A stretch of 64,000 nt of DNA from Candidatus Liberibacter solanacearum CLso-ZC1 (GCF_000183665.1 NC_014774.1:496001-560000); one strand, 5' to 3'. Counted from the first letter of the stretch, positions 40,356 to 50,676 are shown. Translations and numbers: made by a program. Notes: generated by a model from the sequence alone, not told the origin.

Positions 40356-40763
40356 CTATGATAAGACTTTTTCTTCGTCAACATGGCTCTTACGATCAGC
40401 ATTTCGATCTTTTGGGAATCGATCGTTTTTATCATCGCGATCATATCTCTGCATCGTTAAAGAAGGTGAATCTTCGTGAGAATCAACTGAAATAGTAAGA
40501 TAGCGCAAAACATTTTCATCAATACGCATCCGTCTCTCCAGTTCATGAATAGAAGCAGGAGGGGAGGCGATATTCATCAAAACATAATAGGCTTTGCGAT
40601 GTTTATTAATGCGATACGCTATGGTTCGCATACCCCATTCATTCACAAGGCGGACTTCGCCACCATTTTCCTTAATCAAGGACTGATATTGTTCAATCGT
40701 ATCCTTAATCTTTTGACTAGGGATATCTTGTCGCAAGAGAAAAACATGCTCATAGAGATTCAT
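40356..40763 (-). CDS. rpsF: 30S ribosomal protein S6
   Basis: 135 aa. Begins MNLYEHVFLLRQDIPSQK, with the core GWGMRTIAYRI-like NEWGMRTIAYRINKHRKAYY that binds S18. A charged C-terminal tail (RYDRDDKNDRFPKDRNADRK) extends beyond the fold, as in rhizobia. First gene of the rpsF-rpsR ribosomal unit; AGG about 4 nt before the ATG. Confidence 0.95.
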   Translation of the reverse strand: MNLYEHVFLLRQDIPSQKIKDTIEQYQSLIKENGGEVRLVNEWGMRTIAYRINKHRKAYYVLMNIASPPASIHELERRMRIDENVLRYLTISVDSHEDSPSLTMQRYDRDDKNDRFPKDRNADRKSHVDEEKVLS

Positions 40764-41304
40764 ACCTAATTGCCTTTTTTAGCGTTTTTATTCAAATATT
40801 TCTTTTTTATCATACAAATCAGATACATCAACGAAATAATTTGAATTTCTCTAATAATTCTTCTGTATTTTAGCGAGAATAGTAGCCAATACAATAGAAA
40901 AATACCTTGAAGAACAAGACGATACATGCATTTTTTATAAAAATCAATCCCCTATCAGATTACTTTATGATGTTCAATATAGACTATCGATCAAGCGTGC
41001 AAAATGTTGACATTGTCTTGATGATAATATCTCTTTTATCCCTTAATCTTAGTTATTTTGTTTTTATATTCAAAAGAATGTAATGGGAGGTTATCATATT
41101 ATTTTTCCATATAGAAGAACATGAGATTTTTTAGGTATCGTCTTCTTCCAGTATGCCTTGTCTGCAAATTAAAATATTTTTTAGGTATTGAGGTAGTTTC
41201 CTGTTCTTCAAATAGAAGAGATTTTAATTTATCTCGATATTATAGAAAAGTTGGATAAGGATATATTGAGGTACTCTTGATAATGTTGCCAGGTAATTTG
41301 AGAG
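40764..41304. other. Gene-free region between rpsF and galE
   Basis: 540 bp, AT-rich. It holds the rpsF promoter and the region downstream of galE. A 13-nt direct repeat ATTTTTTAGGTAT occurs near 41128 and 41172. Nothing else recognisable. Confidence 0.4.
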
Positions 41305-42336
41305 TTAGAATGTTAAATCAAGATCAAGTATTTTTTCATTATGTTTAGTTATTAAGGATTTAGGATTTTTGAGATGCCAATTCCAGGCGGATTTTATAAT
41401 ATCGTTTAGCGTGTATTTTGGGCTCCATCCTAAAACATTCTTAGCTTTTTTATTGTCGGCTACGAGAGCAGGAGGGTCTCCTACGCGCCTAGGCGCGTAG
41501 GAGATAGGAAATGTGCATCCATATATACGCCTAATGGTAGATAAAATTTCTTTGACTGTACTTCCATTTCCAGTTCCAAGATTAATGGCTATATTATCCC
41601 CTCCATTTAATAAGTATTCTAATGCCATTACGTGTGCATTGGCTAAATCTAGGACATGAACGTAGTCACGCAGACAAGTCCCATCTATTGTAGCATAATC
41701 TTGTCCAAAAACTTCGAAACGATCTTGGTAGCCCAGGGCTGTTTTAATTGCTAATGGAATAATATGAGTTTCAGGATCATGCCATTCGCCAATAACGTTA
41801 TCAAATGTTGCGCCTGCCGCGTTGAAATACCTCAGCGCAACAGATCGTAATCCATTGACTTTATTATGATTCAATAGCTCTCTTTCTACTACGTATTTAG
41901 TATAACCATATGGGGTTATTGCTTTCTGAGGATCGTTTTCTGTAAGTATTGCATTTTTTGGAATACCATACGTTGCGCAAGTAGAAGAAAAGATAAATCT
42001 TTTCACATTTGCCTCGATAGCAGATGCAATGAGATTGAAACTACCTGTTACATTTATTTCATAGAACAAAGAGGGGTTTTCCACTGATTCTCTTACATTC
42101 GTTAAGGCTGAAAAATGCATTACAGATATTGGATTGTATTTTGCGAAGACCATCCGAAGATTCGTATGATCACGGATATCTACCTGTTCTAGTGGTCCCC
42201 ATAAAACGAATTCAGCATGTCCGCTTGATAAATTATCCAATACAATGGGTAAAAATCCTCTTTCAGACAGGAGGCGACAGGTATGGGCGCCGATGTATCC
42301 GGCTCCTCCGACAACGAAAACAGTTTTATTGTCCAT
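41305..42336 (-). CDS. galE: UDP-glucose 4-epimerase
   Basis: 343 aa extended SDR. NAD-binding GGAGYIGAH, catalytic Ser/Thr in SSTCATYG, and YxxxK as YGYTKYVVE. It interconverts UDP-glucose and UDP-galactose for surface polysaccharide or LPS. I start at MDNKTVFVVGG; an ATG eight codons earlier, with AAAGGG just upstream, is the alternative. The C-terminal WHLKNPKS is typical. Downstream of secA, same strand. Confidence 0.93.
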   Translation of the reverse strand: MDNKTVFVVGGAGYIGAHTCRLLSERGFLPIVLDNLSSGHAEFVLWGPLEQVDIRDHTNLRMVFAKYNPISVMHFSALTNVRESVENPSLFYEINVTGSFNLIASAIEANVKRFIFSSTCATYGIPKNAILTENDPQKAITPYGYTKYVVERELLNHNKVNGLRSVALRYFNAAGATFDNVIGEWHDPETHIIPLAIKTALGYQDRFEVFGQDYATIDGTCLRDYVHVLDLANAHVMALEYLLNGGDNIAINLGTGNGSTVKEILSTIRRIYGCTFPISYAPRRVGDPPALVADNKKAKNVLGWSPKYTLNDIIKSAWNWHLKNPKSLITKHNEKILDLDLTF

Positions 42337-42472
42337 GGCAAGAAAAATCCATTGAATCATGACCCTTTTGGGGGATTGAAGAGGCGAGTAAAAACTTACA
42401 CTGGGATTTCGGAAGGATTTTTTTTACATAAAAATCATGGGTTTGTGAACCGAGTATATCATAAAATTTTTA

Positions 42473-45157
42473 TTAAGTATATGATCCATGGCAATGTTTG
42501 TATTTTTTACCATTGCCACAAGGACAAGGGTCATTGCGTTTTATATGTTTTTTTTCTGATATATCGGGGATATTTATTGCCTCTTTTGTGTGTGCAACAA
42601 CAAGATGACCATTATCTTTTTTAACACAGTGCGTAATAGATACAGCAGGGGAATCTTCTGGCACATTATTGATGTAACTCGAGTCAATGTGTGTAAGTTG
42701 AGAGACGACGTCTCTTCGCAAGGAAGTAAGTAACGTATTGAAAAATCCAAAGGCTTCGGATTTATATTCTTGCAATGGATCCCGTTGTGCATATCCGCGA
42801 AATCCTATGACGGATCGCGAGTGTTCCAGCATGGTTATATGTTCACGCCAGAAGTAATCTAGAGTGTGAAGGATTATATAACGCCCTATTTCTTGTATTT
42901 TTTCTACCCCGAAGGATTTTTGTTGATCTGCCGCTATTTTATCGATTTTATCCATAATTCTTTTTGATATTTCATTATGATCTATGCCATCTTCATTGCG
43001 CCATTCTATGATAGGAAAATGAGCTCCAAAAACTTCATTAAGTTCCGATTCTAATTGTTCAACATCCCACTTTTCTGGATAGGAATTGGTTGGAATGTAT
43101 TTCTTAATGATACTATGCGCCGTTTCATAACGCATATCACCAATGATTTCTAAGATATTCTCCGTGTCTATTATTTCTAGGCGCTGTTCAAAAATTATCT
43201 TACGTTGTGCGTTGAGAACGTCATCATATTTTAATAAGTTTTTTCTTGTTTCAAAATTACGTGCTTCAACTTTTTGTTGGGCGCGTTCAATCGCTTTATT
43301 AATCCATGGATGAATAATGGCTTCGCCTTTTTCTAATCCTATTTTTTGTAGAAAACTTTCCATGCGAGGAGAGCCAAATATACGCATCAGATCGTCTTGA
43401 AGTGATAGATAAAATTTTGATCGTCCTGGATCTCCTTGACGACCCGATCGTCCACGTAACTGGTTGTCTATCCGTCTGCTTTCGTGGCGTTCTGTAGCGA
43501 TTACATAGAGTCCACCCGCGGCAATAGCTTTGCTTTTTAAAGACTGAATTTCTTCATTAATTTGCTGTATGCGTTGATTTCTTTTTTCTTCGTTAGAAAT
43601 GTTAAGTAATTCATGTTCAATGCGCATTTTAACATTTCCTCCAAGCTGAATATCTGTTCCTCTTCCCGCCATATTAGTTGCGATAGTGATGGCTCCGGGA
43701 ATGCCAGCTTGAGAAATGATATAAGCTTCTTGTTCGTGATAGAGCGCATTGAGAATTTTAAAATTCGTAAACTTATGCTTACGGAGTTGATTGGCTAAGT
43801 ATTCTGATTTTTCTATCGAAGATGTCCCAACGAGAACCGGTTGTCCTTTTTTGTGAGAATCTATAATTTCTGCAATAATTGCGGCATATTTTTCTTCAGA
43901 AGTCTGATAGACTTCATCATGTTCATCAATACGAATAACTGGGAGATTGGTGGGGATTTCAAAAACATCTAGATTATAAATATTAGATAGCTCTTCGGCT
44001 TCTGTAGAAGCTGTTCCAGTCATTCCTGATAATTTTTTATATTTTAAGAAATAGTTTTGGAATGTAATGGAAGAGAGAGTTTGATTTTCAGGTTGTATTT
44101 TAACTCTTTCTTTCGCCTCTAAGGCTTGATGTTGTCCGTCAGCATATCTTCTTCCTGGCATCATGCGTCCAGTGAACTCATCAATGATAACAACTTCATT
44201 GTGGTTTACAATATAATCTCTATCGCGGAAAAAAAGTGTATGAGATTTAAGTGCATTGTTGACAAGATGGACAATTGCCACATTCTCAAAATCATACATC
44301 CCCCCTGATTTTATAAGATTTTCGCTAAATAATAGCTCTTCTACTCTCTCAGTTCCTTTTTCAGAAAAGTGGACAGTTCGTTGTTTTTCATCAATTTCGT
44401 AATCAGAAGGTTGTAAACGAGTAATGATTGAATCAATGGTTTTATATAAATCAGACTGATCTTCCACAGGCCCTGATATAATTAAGGGAGTACGTGCCTC
44501 ATCAATGAGTATTGAATCTACTTCGTCAATTATCGCAAAATTGTGTCCACGTTGCACCATGTCTGCACGTTTATATTGCATATTATCACGCAAGTAATCA
44601 AAGCCGAGCTCATTATTGGTGATATAGGTTATGTCGCAGGCATAAGCAGCACGGCGTTCGTCATCCGATAGATTATGCGTTACAACGCCGGTTGAAAGAC
44701 CAAGAAACTCATATATTGGGGACATTGAACTAGAATCTCTGCGAGCAAGATAGTCATTAACAGTGACAACATGCACGCCTTTCCCAGATAATGCATTCAA
44801 ATAGACAGGAAGAACAGCGGCCAAAGTTTTTCCTTCGCCCGTTTTCATTTCTGCTATACAGCCCTTATGGAGTATCATTCCCCCTACAAGCTGCACATCA
44901 AAGGGACGCATTTTTAGGATACGATGAGCAGTCTCGCGTACTACAGCAAATGCGGGCACTAATAGATCATCAAGTGATTTCCCATCGCTTATATGTCTTT
45001 TGAATTCTAATGTTTTGTTGGATAGTTCATCATTAGATAGTCTAGACATTTCCTCTTCCAGACCGTTAATTGCAGAAATCTGTTTATAATAAGGTCGCAA
45101 ACGTCTTTCTTTGGAAGGAGCGAACAACTTACTTGCCAGCTTTATTAGACTGAACAT
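42473..45157 (-). CDS. secA: Preprotein translocase ATPase SecA
   Basis: 894 aa motor of the Sec export pathway. Walker [22 protein letters not shown]-type IIDEVDSIL, preprotein cross-linking domain, second motor motifs [14 protein letters not shown] and [15 protein letters not shown]. The C-terminal zinc-binding SEC-C motif [13 protein letters not shown] is intact. AGGAAA precedes the ATG. With Tat apparently lost, Sec is likely the sole general export route here (inference). Confidence 0.97.
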   Translation of the reverse strand: MFSLIKLASKLFAPSKERRLRPYYKQISAINGLEEEMSRLSNDELSNKTLEFKRHISDGKSLDDLLVPAFAVVRETAHRILKMRPFDVQLVGGMILHKGCIAEMKTGEGKTLAAVLPVYLNALSGKGVHVVTVNDYLARRDSSSMSPIYEFLGLSTGVVTHNLSDDERRAAYACDITYITNNELGFDYLRDNMQYKRADMVQRGHNFAIIDEVDSILIDEARTPLIISGPVEDQSDLYKTIDSIITRLQPSDYEIDEKQRTVHFSEKGTERVEELLFSENLIKSGGMYDFENVAIVHLVNNALKSHTLFFRDRDYIVNHNEVVIIDEFTGRMMPGRRYADGQHQALEAKERVKIQPENQTLSSITFQNYFLKYKKLSGMTGTASTEAEELSNIYNLDVFEIPTNLPVIRIDEHDEVYQTSEEKYAAIIAEIIDSHKKGQPVLVGTSSIEKSEYLANQLRKHKFTNFKILNALYHEQEAYIISQAGIPGAITIATNMAGRGTDIQLGGNVKMRIEHELLNISNEEKRNQRIQQINEEIQSLKSKAIAAGGLYVIATERHESRRIDNQLRGRSGRQGDPGRSKFYLSLQDDLMRIFGSPRMESFLQKIGLEKGEAIIHPWINKAIERAQQKVEARNFETRKNLLKYDDVLNAQRKIIFEQRLEIIDTENILEIIGDMRYETAHSIIKKYIPTNSYPEKWDVEQLESELNEVFGAHFPIIEWRNEDGIDHNEISKRIMDKIDKIAADQQKSFGVEKIQEIGRYIILHTLDYFWREHITMLEHSRSVIGFRGYAQRDPLQEYKSEAFGFFNTLLTSLRRDVVSQLTHIDSSYINNVPEDSPAVSITHCVKKDNGHLVVAHTKEAINIPDISEKKHIKRNDPCPCGNGKKYKHCHGSYT

Positions 45158-45476
45158 AGAAATGTTTTTCCTCTTCGAAGAATATCCCGTGTTACGGAGA
45201 TTGTTGTGTCTAATATCCTTAAACGCATTATGCGTGAAAAAACTATAGATCTGTCTTAATAGAGTATCTAGATATAATCATCTGTTATTTGATGTCAACG
45301 GGATGTATATGGCATAAAAAATTTTGCAGAACTATGTTTTTACTATAAATATGGGTATGAATTGTTGTTAAAGATATTTTATTAGGTTCTTAAATTGACA
45401 GGATTATGTTAATAATTAGACAGTTTTTCTATTCAATACGAATATATTTGTTGATGAATTAGATTGGATTAATGTT
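45158..45476. other. Divergent intergenic region secA/argJ
   Basis: About 320 bp with promoters for both directions. In many rhizobia a parvulin-type peptidyl-prolyl isomerase gene lies between secA and argJ; I see no trace of it here. Confidence 0.4.
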
Positions 45477-46724
45477 GTGCCTATTTCTTCTTTCTCTCTT
45501 ATGTCGCGATCTCGCGTTACTCCTGTTCCCCTGCCGATAAAAGGAGTGAGGCTATCTACCGCTTCTTTAGGCATTAAATATGTTGGACGTGATGATGTAT
45601 TTTTAATGTTATTTGATAAACCAGCATCTGTTGCAGGGGTTTTTACTCGTTCACGTTGTCCATCAGCGCCTGTAGATTTTTGTCGGACAAATTTGCCGCA
45701 TGGTATTGCAAGGGCATTGGTAGTTAATTCTGGTAATGCTAATGCATTCACAGGGAAAAGAGGGCGGGATGCTGTGCATTTTATTGCTCAATCTCTATCT
45801 GATCTGATATCTTGTCAAGAAGATGAGGTTTATGTTGCTTCTACAGGTATCATTGGTGAATTTTTGGATATTGGCAAGTTTGATGGTGTTTTTGATAAAC
45901 TTCTTCATAATGCCACTGATGATGCTTGGCTTGATTCTGCTAAAGCGATGATGACTACAGATAGTTATGCTAAGACTGCAGTGCGCACGGTCAATATCGA
46001 TGGGGTTAAAGTAACAATCAATGGTATGGCTAAAGGGGCAGGGATGATTGCCCCTGATATGGCGACTACCCTTGCATTTGTTGTGACAGATATTGATATT
46101 TCTTCTCCTGTGTTGCAGATTCTTTTATCTGAAGGAGTTGAGCATAGTTTTAATTCTATTACAGTGGATAGCGATACTTCAACCTCTGATACCCTTATGT
46201 TATTTTCGACAGGTACTGTTTCCGAAAATGTTCCTCCCATTACCAGTATAGATGATCAGCGTTTATCTACTTTTCGTCCAGTTCTTTTTGATATTTTAAA
46301 GGATTTAGCTCTTCAAGTGGTGTGTGATGGAGAAGGAGCTTCAAAGATTCTTGAAGTTACTGTTAAAGGAGCCGAAAATGCTACATCTGCGAAACAAGTA
46401 GCTTTTTCTATCGCCAATTCTCCTTTGGTTAAAACTGCATTTGCTAGTGGAAGCATCGGATGGTGGGGACGCATAGTAATGGCTATTGGAAAGTCTGGGG
46501 CGTTTGTAGATCGTGATAGCATATCCGTTTGGTTTAGAAATATCAGAATTGCTACCAATGGTGAGCCAGAAATTAATTTTTCTCAAGAAGACGTGCATTC
46601 TATAATGAAAGAAGAATGTATACCTATAGTGGTTGATCTTGGCATTGGGGATGGCGTTCACACGGTTTGGACCTGTGATTTTAGTGGAGAATATGTTCAG
46701 TTTAATAGTAACTGCCAAAGTTAA
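45477..46724 (+). CDS. argJ: Bifunctional glutamate N-acetyltransferase / N-acetylglutamate synthase
   Basis: 415 aa Ntn-type enzyme of arginine biosynthesis that recycles acetyl from acetylornithine to glutamate. It self-cleaves before the Thr in MAKGAGMIAPDMATTLAF. Other motifs: FDKPASVAGVFTRS, LVVNSGNANAFTG. The GTG start gives MPISSFSLMSRSR; an ATG eight codons on is possible. Ribosome-binding site is weak (GGA about 9 nt upstream). Followed by mutT as in rhizobia. Confidence 0.93.
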   Translation: MPISSFSLMSRSRVTPVPLPIKGVRLSTASLGIKYVGRDDVFLMLFDKPASVAGVFTRSRCPSAPVDFCRTNLPHGIARALVVNSGNANAFTGKRGRDAVHFIAQSLSDLISCQEDEVYVASTGIIGEFLDIGKFDGVFDKLLHNATDDAWLDSAKAMMTTDSYAKTAVRTVNIDGVKVTINGMAKGAGMIAPDMATTLAFVVTDIDISSPVLQILLSEGVEHSFNSITVDSDTSTSDTLMLFSTGTVSENVPPITSIDDQRLSTFRPVLFDILKDLALQVVCDGEGASKILEVTVKGAENATSAKQVAFSIANSPLVKTAFASGSIGWWGRIVMAIGKSGAFVDRDSISVWFRNIRIATNGEPEINFSQEDVHSIMKEECIPIVVDLGIGDGVHTVWTCDFSGEYVQFNSNCQS

Positions 46725-46878
46725 TTTTATTCTATTCCTAACTTTTATTGAAATGTTGATGTTTATATTTAAAAGCCATTTGTTTGGTTTTTATTGTGAA
46801 GAACATATCCAGTATTGTTTTTCACAAGAGTAAATAGTGATTTTTTGACTAAAGATTTATTGTATCATTATTAGAAAA

Positions 46879-47313
46879 ATGGAAATTTTTATGAATATAA
46901 TGCCGAAAAAAATCCTATTAGTGGTTGCGTGTGCAGTTTTTGGGTCTTATGAAAAGGTTTTGCTTTCTTGTCGCCCTAAAAACAAATCATATGCGGGATT
47001 TTGGGAATTTCCAGGGGGGAAAATTGAAGATGGGGAAACTCCAGAGGAAGCTTTGGTACGCGAATTATCTGAAGAGTTATCTATTATTGTTAAGCCAGTT
47101 GATTTGATTCCTCTCACTTTTGTGAGTCATTCTTACGATAAGTTCCATCTTTTGATGCCCTTTTTTTCCTGTCATCATTTTGAGGGTAGTCCACGATCTT
47201 GTGAGGGGCAGGAAATAAAGTGGGTGTCACTTGATGATGTGAAAAATCATTCTATATTACCAGCAGATCAGCCTCTCATTTCTTTTTTGCAACGCTATTC
47301 TCACCATATATAG
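46879..47313 (+). CDS. mutT: MutT-type Nudix hydrolase (8-oxo-dGTP diphosphatase)
   Basis: 144 aa. Full Nudix box: GGKIEDGETPEEALVRELSE then ELSI. FWEFPGGK is characteristic of MutT, which removes oxidised dGTP before it mispairs. ATGs at 46879 and 46891 are both possible; the second has GGAA about 7 nt upstream. Downstream of argJ by about 155 bp. Confidence 0.9.
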   Translation: MEIFMNIMPKKILLVVACAVFGSYEKVLLSCRPKNKSYAGFWEFPGGKIEDGETPEEALVRELSEELSIIVKPVDLIPLTFVSHSYDKFHLLMPFFSCHHFEGSPRSCEGQEIKWVSLDDVKNHSILPADQPLISFLQRYSHHI

Positions 47314-47428
47314 GAAAAATTCAGATCGATGAAGAATTTTATGCCTTTTGTTAGGGAGTATTTAACCTTAATAAAGTACAAATTGTTTCCAAGCTAATAA
47401 TCTAAAATCCAAAATAGGAGGAAAGATA

Positions 47429-47629
47429 GTGATCGGAGATAGTGTTAATTCCATAGATTTTAAGGAAAAATCTTCTTCAGACGGTGTGAAATGGAGAGAT
47501 GGTAATATCTGGCTTTTATTTGGAATAGTTGTAGTTTATTTCTCAATTTCTTTTTCAAGCCGTGTTGTTGATTACGTGGATGAAAATCATTTCTATTATG
47601 ACTATAAAAGGTATAACCGGATAAATTAG
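47429..47629 (+). CDS. Small single-span membrane protein, unknown function (GTG start)
   Basis: 66 aa, not recognised. A charged N-terminal part (1-25) is followed by one membrane span (WLLFGIVVVYFSISF, about 28-43) and a Tyr-rich tail (YVDENHFYYDYKRYNRIN). A very strong AGGAGGAAA lies 7 nt before the GTG, which argues that it is translated. It follows mutT by about 115 bp. Unrelated to the translocase downstream as far as can be seen. Confidence 0.6.
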   Translation: MIGDSVNSIDFKEKSSSDGVKWRDGNIWLLFGIVVVYFSISFSSRVVDYVDENHFYYDYKRYNRIN

Positions 47630-47730
47630 ATTAAGTTTCTTGCGGCCCAATATAGTTCTTATAATGCTCATAAAAATATCTAAGGATGAAAAGCATTTAC
47701 GAGGGTTATTGTGTCATTTGACCACTCTCC

Positions 47731-47750
47731 AATATTCCCGAATATTCCCG
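47731..47750. repeat. 10-bp tandem duplication
   Basis: AATATTCCCG repeated twice without change, head to tail. GC content is higher than its surroundings. Confidence 0.95.
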
Positions 47751-47853
47751 CACAGGTGTGTTTCATCCATCCTTTAACGAGCTTCTGTTTTTAAAGTATA
47801 GGGTGCGTTAAAGTGCATATGACAGAGATAGTTTATTGTATAATAAAATCAAT

Positions 47854-47891
47854 ATTTTTTGGATTTTTCACAATTTTTTGGATTTTTCACA
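47854..47891. repeat. 19-bp tandem duplication
   Basis: ATTTTTTGGATTTTTCACA repeated twice, perfectly identical. Possibly a variable-number locus among strains. Confidence 0.95.
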
Positions 47892-48074
47892 ATGTTTGTG
47901 AATAAAAATTGTCTTTAAATGGGAATTTAAGCATTATTTATACAAAACATATGAAAATAACGTTAAAAAGTAGCAAGTAATACTTGTCCTGAAGTTATTT
48001 ATATGACAAATTGTTTTTTAATCAGAAAACAATAGTAATAAATAGGTTTTAACTTCTTTAAATAAGGTTTTATT

Positions 48075-49550
48075 GTGGTGTGTAATCAGAAAATACTCAA
48101 TTTTTTGCTAAAGATGTGGCAGGTGTTTTGTGCTGTCAAAATGTCGGAAGCAAAGAAATTTATCCCTATGACACTTATGATGTTTCTTGTGTTGTTTAAT
48201 TTTAGTACTTTGAGGCCTTTAAAGGATAGTTTGGTTGTTCCAAATATGGGGGCAGAGGTTATTAGTTTCGTAAAATTATGGTGTGTTTTCCCTTCTGCGA
48301 TTCTCTTTACAATTATATATATGAAATTATCTAATATTTTAGATAGTGAAAAACTTTTTTATATAGTAGTTAGTTTTTTTGTTTCGTTCTTTGTGATTTT
48401 TGCGTTTGTTCTTTATCCTTATCGTGATTTTATCCATCCATCTCCGCAAACAATTAAAATTTGGGTATCTTCCTTTCCTTTCTTTAAATGGTTTCTTTTT
48501 TTAGCAGGCAAATGGTCTTTTGCATTGTTCTACGTTTTCGCAGAGCTTTGGGGAGCCGTCATGATCAACCTGATGTTTTGGCAATTTGCAAATAGGATTA
48601 CCAAAACAGAAGAAGCAACACGCTTTTATGCGACTTTTGGGTTAGTAGGAAATGTGGGTTTGATATTTGCTGGTGGTATTATCATAAAGCTTTCCAAGCT
48701 TACAGATGCGCTTATGATATATTATTCAATGCTTACTTTAATCCTTTCTAGTTTTTTGCTGATGGCAATATACAGATGGATGAATGTTTATGTTTTAACT
48801 GATCCAAAACAGTATTCGCCTCGGAAAGGTGCCTTGAAAAAGAAGTTAAAATTATCGGTTTCTGATAGTCTTAAAATGGCGCTTAATTCTAAGTATTTAG
48901 GCTATATCGTTTTGCTGGTGATTTGTTATGGAACTGCTATTAATTTAGTTGAAGGCCCTTGGAAAGCAAAGGTTCGGGAACTATATCCATCTCAGAATGA
49001 TTATGCGCAGTTTATGGGTCAGTTTATACAATGGACTGGTATCGTGACTATCGTATTTATGATACTTGGTAGTAATATTCTCAAAAGTGTTAGCTGGTTT
49101 ACTTCTGCTATTATTACTCCTCTGATGATATTAATTACAGGAGGAGGTTTCTTCGTATTTGTTATCTTTGAAAATGCGCTTTTACCTTTGACAGAGGATA
49201 TAATGAAACTTACTCCTTTGGTATTGGCGGTTTTTTTAGGTGCTTTGCAAAATATTTTGAGCAAGGCAACCAAGTATACAATGTTTGATTCAACCAAAGA
49301 GATGGCTTTTATTCCTTTAGATGATGAATTTAAAATAAAGGGTAAGGCGGTCGTAGATGTTATAGGGGGAAGACTTGCTAAGTCTGGTGGAGCTGTAATT
49401 CAGTCTTTTATATTTATGTTTGTTCCTATGGCAACGTTTTCAACTATTATTCCTTTTTTAACTGGTATTTTTCTATTTTTGATGTTCATTTGGATGTATG
49501 TAGTAACTCAATTGAACAAAGAATATACTCAGTTACTTGATAAAGAATAG
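48075..49550 (+). CDS. nttA: ATP/ADP translocase (nucleotide transporter, TLC family)
   Basis: 491 aa with about 12 membrane spans. Family hallmarks: FIPMTLMMFLVLFNFSTLRPLKD after the N-terminus, KLWCVFPSAILF, WQFANRITKTEEATRFYATFG, and DSTKEMAFIPLDDEFKIKGK near the end. Such carriers exchange host ATP for bacterial ADP in Rickettsia and Chlamydia, and the Liberibacter protein has been shown to transport ATP/ADP when expressed in E. coli (established). The GTG start has AAGG 7-8 nt upstream. It is unusual in Rhizobiales and probably acquired by transfer. Two terminator-like structures follow. Confidence 0.93.
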   Translation: MVCNQKILNFLLKMWQVFCAVKMSEAKKFIPMTLMMFLVLFNFSTLRPLKDSLVVPNMGAEVISFVKLWCVFPSAILFTIIYMKLSNILDSEKLFYIVVSFFVSFFVIFAFVLYPYRDFIHPSPQTIKIWVSSFPFFKWFLFLAGKWSFALFYVFAELWGAVMINLMFWQFANRITKTEEATRFYATFGLVGNVGLIFAGGIIIKLSKLTDALMIYYSMLTLILSSFLLMAIYRWMNVYVLTDPKQYSPRKGALKKKLKLSVSDSLKMALNSKYLGYIVLLVICYGTAINLVEGPWKAKVRELYPSQNDYAQFMGQFIQWTGIVTIVFMILGSNILKSVSWFTSAIITPLMILITGGGFFVFVIFENALLPLTEDIMKLTPLVLAVFLGALQNILSKATKYTMFDSTKEMAFIPLDDEFKIKGKAVVDVIGGRLAKSGGAVIQSFIFMFVPMATFSTIIPFLTGIFLFLMFIWMYVVTQLNKEYTQLLDKE

Positions 49551-49563
49551 ATTTCGTAACGAA

Positions 49564-49596
49564 CCTCTACTCTTATCAATTAAGAGTAGGGGTTTT
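49564..49596 (+). terminator. Rho-independent terminator after nttA
   Basis: CCTCTACTCTTA, TCAAT loop, TAAGAGTAGGGG and then TTTT: a 12-bp stem with one G-T pair and a short T run, 14 bp after the stop codon. Confidence 0.8.
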
Positions 49597-49667
49597 CCCA
49601 TTTAGTTATTGATAAATAAATTATTAGGTTAGTATTTAGTCATAGATTAATTTAATGAATGATAGAT

Positions 49668-49697
49668 CACTATAATACTAGTATTATAGTGTTTTTT
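49668..49697. terminator. Palindromic hairpin, probably a bidirectional terminator
   Basis: Arms CACTATAATAC and GTATTATAGTG around TA, followed by TTTTTT: a 24-bp perfect palindrome between the convergent nttA and methyltransferase genes. The stem is AT-rich, so strength is uncertain. The reverse side has no matching T run. Confidence 0.55.
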
Positions 49698-49851
49698 AAA
49701 AGCAGTTAATCGTATTTCTATAAAGGTTTATCTTTGGAATAGGGTATTTTAATCTCATTATAGATGCTATCTGCATTTAGATATTTGCATTGGAATTCGT
49801 ATTTAATAATAGTTTTTCGTATTTTTAATTATTCTACTTAAGATAATGGCT

Positions 49852-50676
49852 TTATTTTACTATTTTTTCTTCTTTAGAAGCAGAAGATTTCCATCCGATC
49901 ACATAAATAATAGAGAAATTAGCGGTTACATTTCCTGTCGATTCAGAATTTTCTTCTGCGTATATTTCGGCAGCGCGTGTGAAAAGTGATTTTTTAGGGG
50001 GGGTTGTGCTGCGGTGAATAAGGGGGTTGGACATTCCCATTTTACGTAAATCATGCATAAGATGAAACATTGATTTATAATATACGGTATAATTATCTTG
50101 ATCTATAATAGGAGAGATAAAGCCCGCTTTTTGCATTAGAGCTCCTGCGCTCTTAATATCCATAAATGGAATGATACGAGGGCTGGCGCCGCCAGTTATT
50201 TCTGTCTCAGCTTGTAATAGCGATTTGCGAAGTTCACGGAGGGTTCCTACCCCAGGAATTGCTGCTAAAAACACTCCTCCTCGCTTTAATGTATTTTTTA
50301 TTTTTAGAAACATACCCAGAGTATCATTGATTATATGGAGGGTTAGAGGGGATAAAATTAAGTCAATAGGTTGAGGAATAGAAGGAATATCTTCAAGAGG
50401 GCAGGCGAGAACTGTATTGTCTGAAGTAGAAAATTCTGTAGAAATTTCAGTGCGAATCATGCGACTAATTTTTTGGGTTTTCATACAGGTGCGTCCAACT
50501 ATTCCAGTTGCTCCATGTAGTTCCATAGCATTGTCAAAGGTTTTATTGATCATATTCAGTCGAAAAGATATTTCCTTAGCGACTATATCTAAGAGGAAAT
50601 GAGACGAAAAATCTTTTTGTCGAAGAGATCGGAGGCGATTTTTATTAATTAATTGCATATCAAAAAGAAGATTCAT
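49852..50676 (-). CDS. SAM-dependent methyltransferase, NDUFAF5/BioC-like
   Basis: 274 aa Methyltransf_11-type protein. The region DLILSPLTLHIINDTLGMFLKIKNTLKRGGVFLAA is the typical motif IV/V block. Motif I is degenerate (AMELHGATGIVGR, no GxGxG). The C-terminal half, SPRIIPFMDIKSAGALMQKAGF and DLRKMGMSNPL, fits the alphaproteobacterial NDUFAF5-like group, whose mitochondrial member modifies a complex I subunit. BioC is less likely without bio genes nearby. Function inferred from family only. Confidence 0.75.
   Translation of the reverse strand: MNLLFDMQLINKNRLRSLRQKDFSSHFLLDIVAKEISFRLNMINKTFDNAMELHGATGIVGRTCMKTQKISRMIRTEISTEFSTSDNTVLACPLEDIPSIPQPIDLILSPLTLHIINDTLGMFLKIKNTLKRGGVFLAAIPGVGTLRELRKSLLQAETEITGGASPRIIPFMDIKSAGALMQKAGFISPIIDQDNYTVYYKSMFHLMHDLRKMGMSNPLIHRSTTPPKKSLFTRAAEIYAEENSESTGNVTANFSIIYVIGWKSSASKEEKIVK

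Larger units (their letters stand above)
47630..48074. other. Intergenic region with two short tandem duplications
   Basis: 445 bp before the translocase gene. It contains two adjacent copies of a 10-mer (47731-47750) and two of a 19-mer (47854-47891), otherwise AT-rich. It should hold the translocase promoter. Confidence 0.6.
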
